Source of the DNA: Adenanthera pavonina | Taxonomy: Eukaryota; Streptophyta; Magnoliopsida; Fabales; Fabaceae | Direction of reading: 5' to 3' | Assembly: GCA_026686845.1 (NCBI GenBank) | Contig: JAIVEN010000021.1 | Location: 19,114,001 to 19,178,000 of the forward strand | Length of the DNA: 64,000 nucleotides | Shown: piece by piece, positions 1 to 12,304 of the stretch | Layout of the letters: each line of letters begins with the position of its first letter | Position numbering within the stretch: position 1 is the stretch's first letter | Program-made: the position numbers and the translations under genes | The notes under the pieces: generated by a model | Told to the model about the DNA's origin: nothing | Database searches by the model: none | Seen by the model: only the letters and a program-made list of their open reading frames with translations

Positions 1-1480
1 GCCCAATCTCACATCGCCGCTGGACTCTAATCTCTCTGGCAATCTTCAGATTCAAATCTCATAAGCTCTTCTTTGGTACCCAGTTGTTGGGGGGCGTGGG
101 AGCTGATGCTCGCTAACTCAAGCTGGCGTTGACACCGACGGAAAAATTCGAACAGTACTGATTTTTTGTTGATACCCATCAAAAAGCTTAAAGACCTATT
201 CTGTTCGGTCTTATCTTTTTAGCTCACGGAGGTGATCAATTTTACCTGATGTATTTATTTATTTGTATTTATTTATTGAGTGATAATTTTGCCTCTCATT
301 GCTGATAGTCGAAGTTTGTTGATGCTTTGGATTTAATGTAGTTTGGCGCTTGCCCTTATTGGATAATTTGTTTCTGGAATTGATAAATGACGGTTTACTG
401 CTTTCTTGTTTTGCCGGCTGTTTAAATTTTTGCCCCTTTACTTTAAAATTCGTAAAATTTGCTTGGTTGCATTTGCTTGATCTGAAACTTTCTTCTTTTG
501 CATGTGGTTCAATCCAGTTCACACACTCTTGTATTAACTGGTATTATTTCCTAAGTTATTATCGTTGGGAAGAGTCCTTGGCTAGGAGTGCCGTTGCCTT
601 ATAAAACAATCATCCTGTTTTGAAAGATAAATTACAGTTTATCCTCTGTAGATTGACTCAGAAATTTATGTCTCTGGTGTTTTAAAGTTTGCATTTGTGT
701 TTGGTCTTCTTTTGTTTCTGGACAGGATGGTCTGTTTAATTTTCCCTTAACAATGTTATAGTTTTATTTTGTCGACCGAACTATTCATGTGAATGTTAGA
801 GTATGCTTGCTCATACCTTGAATGATTTTACAGTTTTTTTATGTCATTTTTGTGATTAGTCTGACATTTGAGAGTTGAATTTGTCCACTTAATACTAGTA
901 ATGATCTTTAGGCCGTTATGAAATTATTATTATATGAAACTATTTAAACATCTAAGTAGTTTTTTTTTTTTAATTTGAATGAAAAAACACCACAAAGTTA
1001 AGTTATACAATAAAAACTGACGGGAATTGAGTGACACGCTTTAAACCATGTATACCAAATTGATTTTGAGCCACGTATACATGAAACATTTAATCATACC
1101 TCTATGTCAATCTGAATCAAATAGGAATCATAGGATCAATTTGATGTTTAACAACATTTGCCAAGGAATTCTTTCGACCTTTGGCCCTGTTTTGTCATCC
1201 GAAAAAATTGCCAGGGAATTTTCTGGTTGGGTCTTATTGCAGCAAAGATGTGTTTAGTCACATTGTTTTCTTTTTATTCATTGATGAAACAATGTTAGAA
1301 TCGGAACTTGGAAGTTTTCTAGCCTGTACCAACTTTCAATGTATTTTTTTGAAGAGCACTACTGCTAGAATCCTTTCAAATAGAGCATTACACGTGATAA
1401 CTGAAACTTCACTTATCAATTTCTCAGAACAATTTGCGCCAACTATTCTCTTGGTCCTGTGTCCATATGAAGATAATAAT

Positions 1481-1497
1481 ATGATTCACACAATAAT
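1481..1497. repeat. Target-site duplication, left copy (17 bp)
   Basis: ATGATTCACACAATAAT occurs here and again, identical, at 4681-4697, exactly bounding the LINE. The bases outside the two copies differ, so the match stops at the element edges. Confidence 0.9.
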
Positions 1498-1844
1498 ACA
1501 ATAACAACAATAACATTAGCCTTATCCTACTATGTGGGGTCAGTTACATGGATCATATGACGCCAATGCGCTTTATCAAACGCCATCTCCTCAGATAAAT
1601 CATTTCTCAAAAGGTCATTCTTTATAACTTTTCTTAGTGTCCTTTTTGGTCTTCCTCTACGTCTTTTGATTGGGTTCCAGGCCATTTGATCAACTCTTTT
1701 CACTGACTCCTCTTGCCCTCTTCTTTATACATACCCAAACCACCTTAAACAATTTTCCACCATTTTCTCCTCGATAGGTGCTACCCCAACTTTTCTTCGT
1801 ATACAGTCATTTCGTATCTTATCCAATTTTGTATGACTACACAT

Positions 1845-4392
1845 TCATCTCAACATCCTCATTTCTGCTACTCCTATTTTGTGCTCTTGTTGTCCTTTCA
1901 AAGCCCAACATTCACTACCATATAGCATTGCTGGCCTTATAGCTGTTCTGTAAAATTTTTCTGTAAGCTTAGTAGGTACCTTGCGATCACAAATAATTCC
2001 TGTTGCTTTCCTCCACTTTAACCACCCAGCTTGTATCCTATGCATAACATCCCCATCAATTTCACCATTATCCTGTAAAATCGACCCCAAATATCTAAAC
2101 TTTGACACCTCATAGATGATTTGCTTTCCAATTTTTACTTCTGAATCATTTTTAATTGACCTCTTATTAAATTTGCAATGTATATATTCCGTCTTACTTC
2201 TACTCAGACAGAAACCTTTTAATTGCAAAGTATGTCTCCATAATTCAAGTTTAGAGTTGACCTCTTCTCTTGAGTCCTCAATTAAAACTATATCACCCGC
2301 GAAGAGCATACATTTTGGAATTTCTTCCTATATATGTTCTATAAGAACATCCAAAACCAGATCAAACAGGTATGGACTCAAAGAAGATCCTTGATATAAG
2401 CCTATTGTTATAGGGAAGTCCTTTGTCACACCTCCATGGGTTCTCACATTTGTTGTTGCCCCTTCATACACATCCTTTTTGGCTTGAATATAAGCTACAT
2501 GGACACTTTTCTTCTCAATTGCTTTCCATAATACATCTCTTGGTACTCTATCATAAGCTTTTTCCAAATCAATGAAAACCATATGTAAGTCTCTCTCTTT
2601 ACTCTGGTATTTTTCAATCAAACCCCTTAATAAATAAATAGCCTCTGTTGTAGACCGTCCTGGCATAAATCCAAATTGGTTTTTTGAAATACAAGACTCT
2701 TTTCTGAATCTATGCTTAATCACTCTTTCCCAAAGTTTCATGGTGTGACTCATGAGTTTTATCTCTCGATAATTAGCACAATTCTGAATTTCTCCCTTGT
2801 TCTTGTATATTGGCACTAGAATGCTCTTTCTCCATTTCTCTTGCATTTTCTTGGACCTTAAAATCTCGTTAAATAACTTAGTGAGCCACCAAACCCCCTT
2901 CTCTCCTAAGTACTTCCAAACTTCGATAGGAATACCATCAGAACCAATGGCTTCACCATTAGCTATTCTCTTAAGAGCTTCTTTTACCTCTCCAACCCAA
3001 ATCCTACGATAGAAATTCAAATTGAGAACATCTTCATGAGTTGTTAATCCTTCGGTATCATTAGTCATATCCAATCCATTATTGAAAAGCTTATAAAAGT
3101 AGCTCTCCCATCTTTCTTTGATATCATCATCTGCAACTAAAATTTTTCCTTCTTCTTCTTTAATACATCTTACTTGGTCCAAATCTCTTGACTTTCTTTC
3201 CCTTCTCTTGGCAATTTTGTAAATCTTATGTTCACCATTCTTCGTTCCTAAATCCTGATAGAATTCCTCAAAAGCTTTAGATCTAGCCTCGCTCACTACT
3301 TTCTTCGTCTTCTTTTTAGTCAACCAATAAAATTTCCAATTTTCATTTATTGCATAGATGCAGGGCTTTGAAACACTCTTTCTTATATTTGACCTTCTCC
3401 TGCACACTCTCATTCCACCACCAAGATTATTTATACTTAGGTCCAAACCCTTTGGATTCACCCAATACTGCTTTAGCGGTATCCCTGATCCTTTTAACCA
3501 TCTCATCCCACAAGATGTTAGCACTTCCTTGCAAGTTCCAATTACCTTCCTCCATAACTTTCCTCGTAAAGATCAGTTGTTTCTCACCTTTTAGTAGCCA
3601 CCACTTAATCTTATGATTTAAAGCTTTTCGACTTTTCAGTTTACAGTTTTTAACTAGTACATCAGGGACCAAGACCCTATGTTGTGAAGTTAAACTTTCA
3701 CCAGGGATTACTTTGCAGTCTTTACAAGTTGTTCTATCTGAGTTCCTTACCAAAAAGAAGTCAATTTGCAACCTTTTGACTCCACTCTTATATGTAATTA
3801 AATGCCCCTCCCGCTTCTTGAAATAGGTATTTACAATCGTGAGGTTGTAAGCCATTGAAAAATCAAGAATGGAATGTCCCTCCTCATTTACTTCTCCAAA
3901 GCCATAACCGCCGTGAGTTCCCATATACTGTCTTGCCTCTTTTCCCATATGACCATTAACCCCCCCCCCCCCAAAAAAAATGAGGATCTTTTTCCTCTTG
4001 TGGGATTCCTTGAACCAAGTCCTCCAAATCTTCCCAAAACTTTTCCTTAATATGTGCGTCAGACCCTACTTGAGGTGTATAAGCACTAATAACATTAAGT
4101 GTACTATGTCCAATAGTCAATTTTAAGGATAAGATCCTATCTCCAATCCTTCTGACTGCTACCACATTATTTTTCCAACCTTTGTCCACAATAATACCAA
4201 CTCCATTCCGTACTCTAACCTTCCCTACATATCAAAGTTTATAACCAGTAGTGTCTAACTCCTTAGCCTTTTCTCCCACCCATTTAGTTTCTTGAAGACA
4301 TAAGATGTTAATTCTCCTTCGAATCATAGTATCCACCACCTCCATAGGTTCACCTATTAACGTACCAATATTCCAAGAACCGAATCTAATCT
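1845..4392 (-). pseudogene. LINE endonuclease-reverse transcriptase, broken
   Basis: Read on the minus strand, the endonuclease begins near 4392 (SWNIGTL, then LCLQETKW with the catalytic Glu) and runs through SAYTPQVG to the HRVLVPD region. The reverse transcriptase follows, with fingers motif NYREIKLMS, motif A DLEKAYDRVP and the QFGFMPGRSTTEA block. Lesions are: a frameshift at the 13-C run 3960-3972 inside the conserved endonuclease GDLNGH region; a frameshift between about 3427 and 3524; a TAG stop at 2328-2330; and the catalytic motif C (FADD in the family) read as FAGD at 2292-2303. The Asp-to-Gly change alone should abolish polymerisation. The remaining thumb region extends past 1845. 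Confidence 0.85.
3960..3980. repeat. C13-A8 homopolymer junction
   Basis: Thirteen C (3960-3972) are followed by eight A (3973-3980) within the LINE endonuclease region, where the run shifts the reading frame. Confidence 0.9.
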
Positions 4393-4680
4393 TGCTTTTC
4401 TGGGCTAACTTCTTTACCCTTATCTATCCAACGTAATGTGAGAACCCTTGCTCATTTAACATTACACCCAGAAGCTGATGTAGCGGCTCTAGCTCATTTG
4501 ACACTGCATTCGAGCCATACAACGTGTTACTTTTGGGCAACGACCTAGCCTTAGCACATATGCGTCTTTGATCCATGTCATAAGATTCGACAGATTTTTA
4601 CATTGGCTGTCGAGGGCCTAACACAACCCTCCTCCTTTACCCGGACTTCGGACCGGCTATGACACTACATAGGTGGAGTT

Positions 4681-4697
4681 ATGATTCACACAATAAT
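4681..4697. repeat. Target-site duplication, right copy (17 bp)
   Basis: Identical to 1481-1497. It marks the 5' end of the minus-strand LINE. Confidence 0.9.
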
Positions 4698-5189
4698 GAT
4701 TTGAAAATTTAAGTCATAGGTACCATTCAATCCTAAGAAGAAGTTCCGTGCTATCTTATTAATTCTAATATTTTGGTAAAATGTTTGCCTTTTGCTATGC
4801 ATAGGTTATATTTTTTAGTTGCAAAACGAATCTGTTTTTTTATTTTATGTTTGTTTTATCAAGCTCTAGGATTACTGAGCAAATTCCTGCTACACTTATC
4901 TGCTCTTTTTCACAACAGATGAATCTTGAGCGTGCTTTTGTACTTTTCTTTAAAGTGACTCACACTTGTGTTATCTGTGCAAAGAGAATACAATTGTGCA
5001 TTTTTGTTAGTTTGGTTCCTATTTATTATGTTTTAATGCATGACTAATGTCTCTTGTTGTGCGTAGTAACTAATAAGCAATTGCTTATGTTGGTTGTAAG
5101 AATTATCAAATATTTAATATTTTTACTGTTGACAATAAGTTTACTTAGGCAGGCAGGCTTCACTGTTTGTGTTTAAATTATAGGAATTG

Positions 5190-8100
5190 ATGGGTAAGAG
5201 AGTTAGAAACAAGAGACAAGGTTCTGCTAAGGAGAAGCGTGATGCTACCCATGCCCCGAAGAAGGTTGCGCAATCATGCAACCCGACTGTTGACTTTGTC
5301 ACTGTTAATGATGAGGTTTCACTTGTAAAAGAGATAAAATCTTGCCCTCATCTTGAAAAGAGTGTTAATTTGACTAAATTTTCTAGCAAGATTGGGCCTT
5401 CTGGATCCATGAGCATCACATGTGAAGATTGTAGGGAAAGTGCTGCTGATCAGAGGGGAAATAAAAGAAAAAGTAAACGTGGGAATAAGAAAGGCACTGC
5501 TTCAGTGGATTCAAAATCTGAGTCAAAGGCTATATGGATTTGTCTGGAGTGTGGCCAATGTACCTGTGGAGGTGTTGGGCTTCCAAAAACCCCGCAATGC
5601 CATGCGATCAAGCATGCCAGGCAAAGTCGGCACCCCCTCATGGTCAATTCTGAGAAACCTCAGCTGTGTTGGTGTTTTGTTTGTGATATGTTTGTCCCTG
5701 TTGAGAAAACTGATCAAAATCATGAAAAAAATCATGTTCTTTCTGATGTTGTGACACTGTTGAAAGCTCGACCAGCAGACCAATCATCAGCAGATGTTGA
5801 AGATTTGTGGTTTGGGAATGGCAGCATTACTACTGAAATTAAATCAGGAACTTTGCTGGCAAGCGATTCATATGGAAAAGCAGGTTACATAGTTAGAGGT
5901 ATGGCTAATCTTGGTAATACTTGCTTCTTCAATTCAGTCATGCAAAATTTCCTAGCTATGAATAGGTTGCGAGATAATTTTCTAAAGCTAGATGCTCCTG
6001 TTGGGCCTTTGACTAGTTCCTTGAAGAAGTTGTTTATTGAGACAAACCCAGAATCAGGATTAAAAAGTACTATAAATCCTAGATCATTTTTTGGTTGTGT
6101 ATGCTCAAAGTCTCCCCAATTTCGAGGGTATCAGCAGCATGACAGTCACGAATTGCTGTGTTGCTTACTAGATGGGCTCGGTTCTGAAGAACTAGCTGCA
6201 AGAAAACAGAAGGATCCTCCGGAGAAAGATGGAATTGCTTCCAATGTAACTACTTTAGTTGATGCTCTATTTGGGGGTCAATTATCAAGTACTGTATGTT
6301 GTGTTGAATGTGGGCATTCCTCAATTGTGCACGAGCCTTTTCTAGATCTCTCACTTCCGGTTCCTTCTAAAAAATCTCCACCTAAGAAGGCCCAATTAGC
6401 ATCTCGATCCAAGAAAGGAAAACTCCCATTGAAGAAAGGTGGAAAGACTCGGGTGAAAGTAAATAGAGATGTTGGTCCCTCGCCTGCTCAAAGTTCTGCA
6501 ACCCAATTATCAAGCAATGAATCATCCTGCCCTGTGCAGTCCAATATATCAGTTGCTGATGAGGTGGTGGCTTCTTCTGGGGATTCTACAGTATTAGGTC
6601 CTGAGAATAAAAGCAACTTGACTGATTATGAGGCCTCGAGCTCAGCTAATTTCCTAACTGCTCAAGATTCTGAGCATACACAAGTCCTTGACAATGGTAC
6701 AGAGAAAGCATCAACTTCGTCAGGTGATTTTACATGGTTGGATTACGTGGAAGCTGGAACCATGACAGATGAAAGTGGCTTCTTTTCCCAGAAGAAGGAT
6801 GTTGCATTGATACAGGATGATGAGAGCAAGGAGGAATCTTTAAATAAATTCCCTGTACGGACCAGCTGTGAATCTAGTGGTCAGATTTGTTTCCCTGATG
6901 AGATGCAAAACCTTAGACCAGTTTCTTGTTCAGGGAATGGGTGGGAGGATGAGGTTCCGTTACAAGTTCAAGATATGGAAGTGTTATTGCTTCCATATAA
7001 AGAAGAAAGTTCTTCTATGGGGGAGATCATGGGAAGAGATGGTGAGGCCACCTCATCAGTTTTGGGCTGTGAACAGGAAGACTTGGGGTTTGATGGCTTT
7101 GGTGACTTATTTGATGAGCCTGAAATTGTTGCAGGCCCTGCTCCTAGACCTTCAAGTAGTGAGGTTGAAGCAGGTTTTAATGCTGGAAACAGCAGTGAGT
7201 CTGATCCAGATGAAGTAGATGATACAGATTCACCGGTCTCTGTAGACAGTTGCTTGGCTCATTTTATAAAACCTGAGCTTCTCTCAAATGAAAATGCTTG
7301 GTATTGTGAGAAGTGTTCAAAAATTCTGCAACATCAGAAATTGGAAGCAAAAATGCAGAAAAACAGGGTATCCAATGGAGAAGAGACTGAAAGTAACAAT
7401 GACCCTCAGCATACTACCAACTCTTGTTCTGCAATGGTTGGAAGCCTAGGTAATGGGAATGTTAAAGATGACAAAATTAGAGACAGTTTGGTTTTACATT
7501 CTAAACATTGCAGAGAGCTTGAAAATGGTCACACGGATGAGTTGAGTACAGTTGTTAATAAGAGGGAAGATGAGACATTTAAAAAGAAAGAAACACATAA
7601 CAGTGAAACTACAGGTTTTCGCAATGCTTGCAATGAAGAAAATGGTCTAGCTGCTGATTCTTGTAGCATACAGCATGCAACTGGAGATGTCCCAGAAAGA
7701 AATTCTCAGCTAAATCATGAAAACAATGACTCAGGAGTCACAAAAGATGAAGAGGTGGACACCAAAAGTGTGAAAGTGAAGAGGAACGCAACTAAGAGGG
7801 TTCTTATTTATAAGGAACCACCTGTTCTCACTATTCATTTGAAGAGGTTCAGCCAAGACATCCGAGGTCGCTTAAGTAAATTAAGTGGCCATGTCAGTTT
7901 CAAAGAAACAATTGATCTCAGACCATATATGGATCCGAGGTACTTATTTGGACTTTGCTAGATTTTGTTTGAACTCAATACTTCAAACTTTTACTATGGA
8001 CATAATGCTCTGCCTGTTTTCTTTTGTTTTGCTTGTTCTTGATATAGTCTTATCCAATTTATTGTAATCATTACAAGGATTAAGAATTACAAGTTTGATT

Positions 8101-9756
8101 AGATCGTGAGATAATTTTGGAAATAATCTCTTTTCCTTGTACAATTATTGTTATTTATTGGACAAAAGAAGAAACTTTATTGTAGAGAAGAGAGGAAAAG
8201 TACAATGAAGTGAAGGATGAGATATCGTTGCAAAGAGAAGCTAAAACAAAATGGAGAATCTTTGAGGCTTTTAAGTGTGATAAAGTTGTCCATTCTCTCT
8301 TCATGTTAGAAATTGACCTGCTCAGTTTCTCCCCCCACATTGTTTCTTTTGGTGCTTTGACTGCTTGGAGTATTGCAATTTGACAGTGTTATTATTGCTG
8401 ATTTTTATAGTTATTTACATATTATGACTGCAATTTTCTTTATTTAATGTTTATGGTTGATTAACTTGATTTGCTTTGTATTTTGAGCTATAAATAGGTT
8501 GTCCTAAACTCCAAATATTTAAAATTGATGGTTAAAATGGACTATAGAGAGATTGTCCTAAATTTATTTGCTAAGTGAGTTAGGTTCACTTCTTTGATGA
8601 ATGATTAGTTTAAGGATTGAGCTTATATGAAACTGTTATTAAATGGGTAGATTCATGGTTGAGCTATATGCCACAATAACAAACCTAGCTTGATCCAAAA
8701 TTGATCTCCTGGTTTGAATTGCCATCACCTGTAGAAACTGATGGGTGTGTGTATCCTGTATTATAAATTGGTTTATCTTTCTAATTAGGATTTGGTAAAC
8801 ACTATGAAATGTTAGTATTTAAACCTGATTAGAACCCGAGCTTGACTCATAATTGAGCTGCCAATTTGAAATGTCATCCATCTCCTGTTGAAACTGGTGG
8901 GGCTGTGTGTATCATGTATTGTAAAGTGTTTTCTTTCTGTTCTAGTTGGGGGTTCGGTAAATATTGTGAAATCATGCGCCAATTATCTAAAAGTGACTGC
9001 CATGTTCCATTTTATATTGATTTCATTTTGTGTGTCAAGGAACGTCAATTCTTAATTTTGGGATGTGGTCGTGAGAATAGCAGAATGCACCATAATGTAT
9101 AATGTTTTTTTGTCAAAAAGTTTTGAACTTTTGATGAAAGGTGCAACTTCAAATTTTTCTGTTATACTTGTTGACAGGACTTGAATGTCAGATGCTGATG
9201 TTTACACCTTTATGATACCACTCCTTCACTTTTCTGGTTCAGTAGGTCTAGGTCATGTCAACTGGTGGTAAATACCTGCAACTAATCTATCTAGTAAAAG
9301 GAAGATTCACATTTTTTGATTTGTTAGGCAAGTACCAACATTGGGTTGTTTAATTCAACGTTTTTGAACTTGTGTATTATGCTGAATCAAGTTTGATAGC
9401 GAAGAAAATGGCAGGCATTATGCTTTTTCATATGCTCTGTTGAGTGCACGTTTGATTGGATCAAAAGTCTCTCTTGGTCATAAAATGACATTGTTGCCTT
9501 GGAAAAAAAATAAAGGTGCAGGAATGAAGAGAAGCATGAATACCACTTGATGGGCGTGGTGGAGCATTCGGGTACGATGAGAGGGGGTCACTATGTAGCG
9601 TATGTAAGGGGGGGTTGGAGAAACAAAGAGAAGGCCACGGATGAAGAGAATGAGAGTTGCACATGGTATCATGCAAGTGATGCCTATGTGCGTGAAGTTT
9701 CCCTTAAAGAAGTTCTTGCTTGTGAGGCTTACATTTTATTCTATGAAAGAAATTGA
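5190..9756 (+). CDS. UBP2: Ubiquitin-specific protease, UBP1/UBP2 type
   Basis: Cysteine protease that removes ubiquitin from proteins. Coding exons 5190-7939 and 9522-9756 join in phase (donor AG|GTACTT, acceptor GCAG|GAATG) to give 994 residues, close to Arabidopsis UBP1/UBP2 length. The N-terminal 50-185 is a Cys/His-rich zinc-finger UBP domain (CPHLEK, CEDC, ICLECGQCTCGG, CWCFVC). The catalytic Cys box GMANLGNTCFFNS carries Cys245. A QQHDSHELLCCLLD block follows. A long acidic, low-complexity insert fills the middle, as in this subfamily. The C-terminal box has LKRFSQDIRG, then MRGGHYVAYVR with catalytic His940, and WYHASDAYV with Asp970. All catalytic positions are intact. The start is ATG 5190, just after a splice acceptor. 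The 1.58-kb last intron contains a diverged tandem repeat. The 3' end of this gene is duplicated at about 19691-20710. Confidence 0.93.
8687..8973. repeat. Diverged tandem duplication in USP intron (152-bp period)
   Basis: 8687-8811 and 8839-8973 align in the same order: AGCTTGA..CATAATTGA, then CATC.CCTGT.GAAACTG, then TGTGTGTATC.TGTATT, and GTAAA..CTATGAAAT. Divergence is substantial, so the event is old. Confidence 0.7.
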
Positions 9757-10183
9757 GTGTATCATTTACTTTACTTTTGAGCTCATACGTGTATTTGTGA
9801 TGCCCAATTTTTTTGTCCTTTTAACACACAATGAGAGATCCCCAATGTACACTGCGACATTATACTATCAAATGCCAATTTTTCCCTTTCCCTCCCTCTT
9901 CTGGTGCCAAGCTTATCACATCATTCATTCTGTTCCATGCTTGCTATCATAGTATTATTACATACATTCGCTTTCATAATTTGATCAAATTATAACTCAT
10001 CTAAACGAAAAATGGAATTTTTTGATAAGTTAAGGAAATTTGGACTAGTCCCTCTTTCTTTCCCATTCTTTTATACTTGTTATTATTGTTTTTTTACATT
10101 GTTGGAATTCACAAAAGTAACCATTTGGAAAAGGAAGTATAACGAAGATTGTGCACCATCTAACACAAATATCTAAAGGAAGC
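9058..10183. repeat. Segmental duplication, copy A (USP 3' end)
   Basis: This stretch covers the end of the last USP intron, the last coding exon, the 3' UTR and about 430 bp of flank. It is repeated in the same orientation at about 19691-20710, after the kinase gene. Matches run in order through GGATGTGGTC.TGAGAATAGC, ACACCTTTATGATACCACT, AAAAGGAAGATTCACAT, the exon end, TGTATCATTTACTTTACTTT and CATAATTTGATCAAATTATA. By eye identity is near 85-90% in the better blocks. Copy A is the functional one because its exon is intact. Confidence 0.92.
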
Positions 10184-11307
10184 ATGCTTATTTTCCTTGC
10201 CACATTTGATACAAGGGGAAGGTGAGGTTTTTTTTTTTTTTTAGCATTAATGATATTCTTCAATCAACAGTTGAATACTAGTAATCTTTTTAAGGTGTAA
10301 AAATTATTAAAATAAATTTTATTTTTTCCAAAAAAATATTTTTTATACGTACAGTACTCGGAACATTATGCTTGAAAGAGTCTGCCAACTATGTCAATCA
10401 CAAGAAAATGTGAGTTGAGGGAAGGAGCGGGCGGGGATGAGCCCATTTTTTTTTTTTTTTCGATCAACCATTTTCTTTTATTTGGCATAAAAGAAAGGTA
10501 TTGGAAAGGGAGACCAACCCTTCCTAATTTTTTAGGGAAAATTTTTCATTCAAAAAGCTATGGAAAGTGGAAGTTTTCATGAAAGATATTTTTTCTCATT
10601 AAAATATTCTTAATAAATATTTCATATTCCATATTTGTCCCATATTTGATACAATGGAAAGGATAATTAATTTTATTAATATTAATAATATTATTTTAAA
10701 TATATTATTATTAATTTAACTATTATTTTAAAATATTAAATAATAAGATTAATAAATATTAAATTCAAATTAATATTAAATCAAAATAATATTAGATTAA
10801 ATTTTTGAATTAAAAAATTATTATAACAATTTAAAATTGATAGCACTTACATCTTTTTCTCATTTTTTCTCCCTTCTTTTATTTATTCATTCATTTCAGA
10901 CAAGGTATACTAATTATTCTCTTCTCTTTTTATTTTTTCACCCATACCAAACATGATTTCTCTTTACTAATGATAAGAAAATCAGACCAGCCATATGACC
11001 AGTTGAGGTACTGATTTAAAGTTCAATAGTTCAATCGAAGTCAGATCGGGGTAGGACCATTTATAATTAAATTAATATATTTCAAATAATACATACTTAA
11101 AAGATAAAAAAATCAATTTCCCAAAGTAAAAAAGACGTAATCTTATATTATCAAACATTTTTAAGAATCACATTAAAATAAAATTAAAAAAATTAAGTTT
11201 AAAATTAAATTATAAATAATTAAAAAAATAAATTTTAAATGAATTGACTATAATTTTCTTATATATAATTTTAAAAATAATAATACAATAGGAAAAATAT
11301 ACATTTA

Positions 11308-11575
11308 TACTCTATTCGATCCACATTATAAGATATTTTGTATCAATTACATGCATATTAAGAAAATTATTTTTTCAACTGAAATCAATGCAAAAAGTAT
11401 TCATATTTTCTATTTTACCCGCAATAAATACCATATTATATTATTATTATTATAGAGCTATAAATAAGAAAAGGGGAATTATTAAAGATGGATAAAATAG
11501 AAAAAAAATATCCAATATTTAATATTTTAGATAAAAATTTATTATATAAAAAAATTTATAATATAGATTAGAGAA
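11308..11575. mobile_element. Stowaway-like miniature element, family B
   Basis: The left end TACTCTATTCGATCCACATT is imperfectly inverted at the right (ATAATATAGATTAGAG). The interior matches the reverse complement of 23532-23795 (shared ATTATTTTTT..AACTGAAATCAAT, then ATTTTCTATTTTA). TA flanks are as expected for Tc1/mariner-type elements. The right edge is uncertain. Confidence 0.5.
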
Positions 11576-12304
11576 AAAATATGAATTAATGTATTCTTTT
11601 TTTTTAAGAAAAAGAATGAGATTACAAAAGTTATCACAATTTTTTGTTTGAAATTTTCAAAAAATGGGATGATTTATTTCTGAAAAAAAATTGGAATGAT
11701 CGGCGAATGTGAATTAAAAAAATATATTTGTTCACCAATTTAAAAAGCAAGCCCTACTAAATGGAAAAGGGTTGCCCTACTCCCTATTAGCTTCAGAGCC
11801 TATCTCTGATCTCTTCAATTGTCTGGAAGTAAATACAACATTGCTTTTTCTTTATTTTTTTTTTAATGTGCGTGCGTGGAGAAACTATCTTAGCACATCA
11901 ATGCCTCACCCCAATTTTCAAATGAGAGACAAACGCCGAACATCAATTTCCTTCCCACGGGTGGTGTTCTTCACTTCTTCTCATCGGAATATATCAAAAC
12001 GCTTAGGCTTTCAACATGTTTTGTGTTCGAGACAGACGTGGAAGGACCATAAATGCTCTTTATTTCTCTTCTTTTCTCCGATATCATTTGTTATTTTACT
12101 TGTAAGTTGACTCAGGTTCTAATTAAATTTATGTCTGATTTGATTTTTCATTCCTTTCTATTTTTCAGCATCTTGTTCTTTTTTATATTTTTAATATTAT
12201 TACTCAACTCTATTTTTTGGCTAGATCTTTTTCTTCACCTTCTTTTATTATCGATGTTGTTTTATTTTTAAACCGATTTAGCCCATTCTACCACTGTTTT
12301 TTTC

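Larger units (their letters stand above)
1498..4680 (-). mobile_element. RTE-clade LINE, structurally complete
   Basis: A non-LTR retrotransposon of 3,183 bp lies on the minus strand. Its 5' end is at 4680 and its 3' end at 1498. The 3' end is a short TTATTG/TTGTTA-rich tail rather than poly(A), as in plant RTE elements. In order on the minus strand there is an untranslated leader, an endonuclease/exonuclease/phosphatase domain and a reverse transcriptase. It is bounded by a perfect 17-bp direct repeat, so both ends are defined. It sits in the presumed leader intron of the USP gene, antisense to it. The reading frame is broken at several places, so it is not expected to be active. The intact target duplication with a broken ORF suggests moderate age. 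Confidence 0.9.
1..5183 (+). other. Probable 5' leader and leader intron of the USP gene
   Basis: No protein gene is seen before 5190 apart from the LINE at 1498-4680. A good splice acceptor (T-rich tract, then TATAG at 5179-5183) lies six bases before the USP start codon, so the USP transcript probably has a non-coding first exon and a long leader intron. The first 250 or so bases are richer in G and C than what follows and could be that leader exon, but no donor is clear and the transcription start may lie left of the window. Without the LINE the intron would be about 2 kb shorter than it now appears. This is inference from the acceptor and composition only. Confidence 0.4.

Noticed and set aside
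5450..5783. Antisense open frames over the USP zinc-finger exon
   Set aside because: They mirror the real coding frame and have no family motifs.
11772..12271. Two overlapping plus-strand frames
   Set aside because: Phe/Leu/Ser-rich products of T-rich DNA. One lacks an ATG, and the second overlaps non-coding tandem repeats only by composition.
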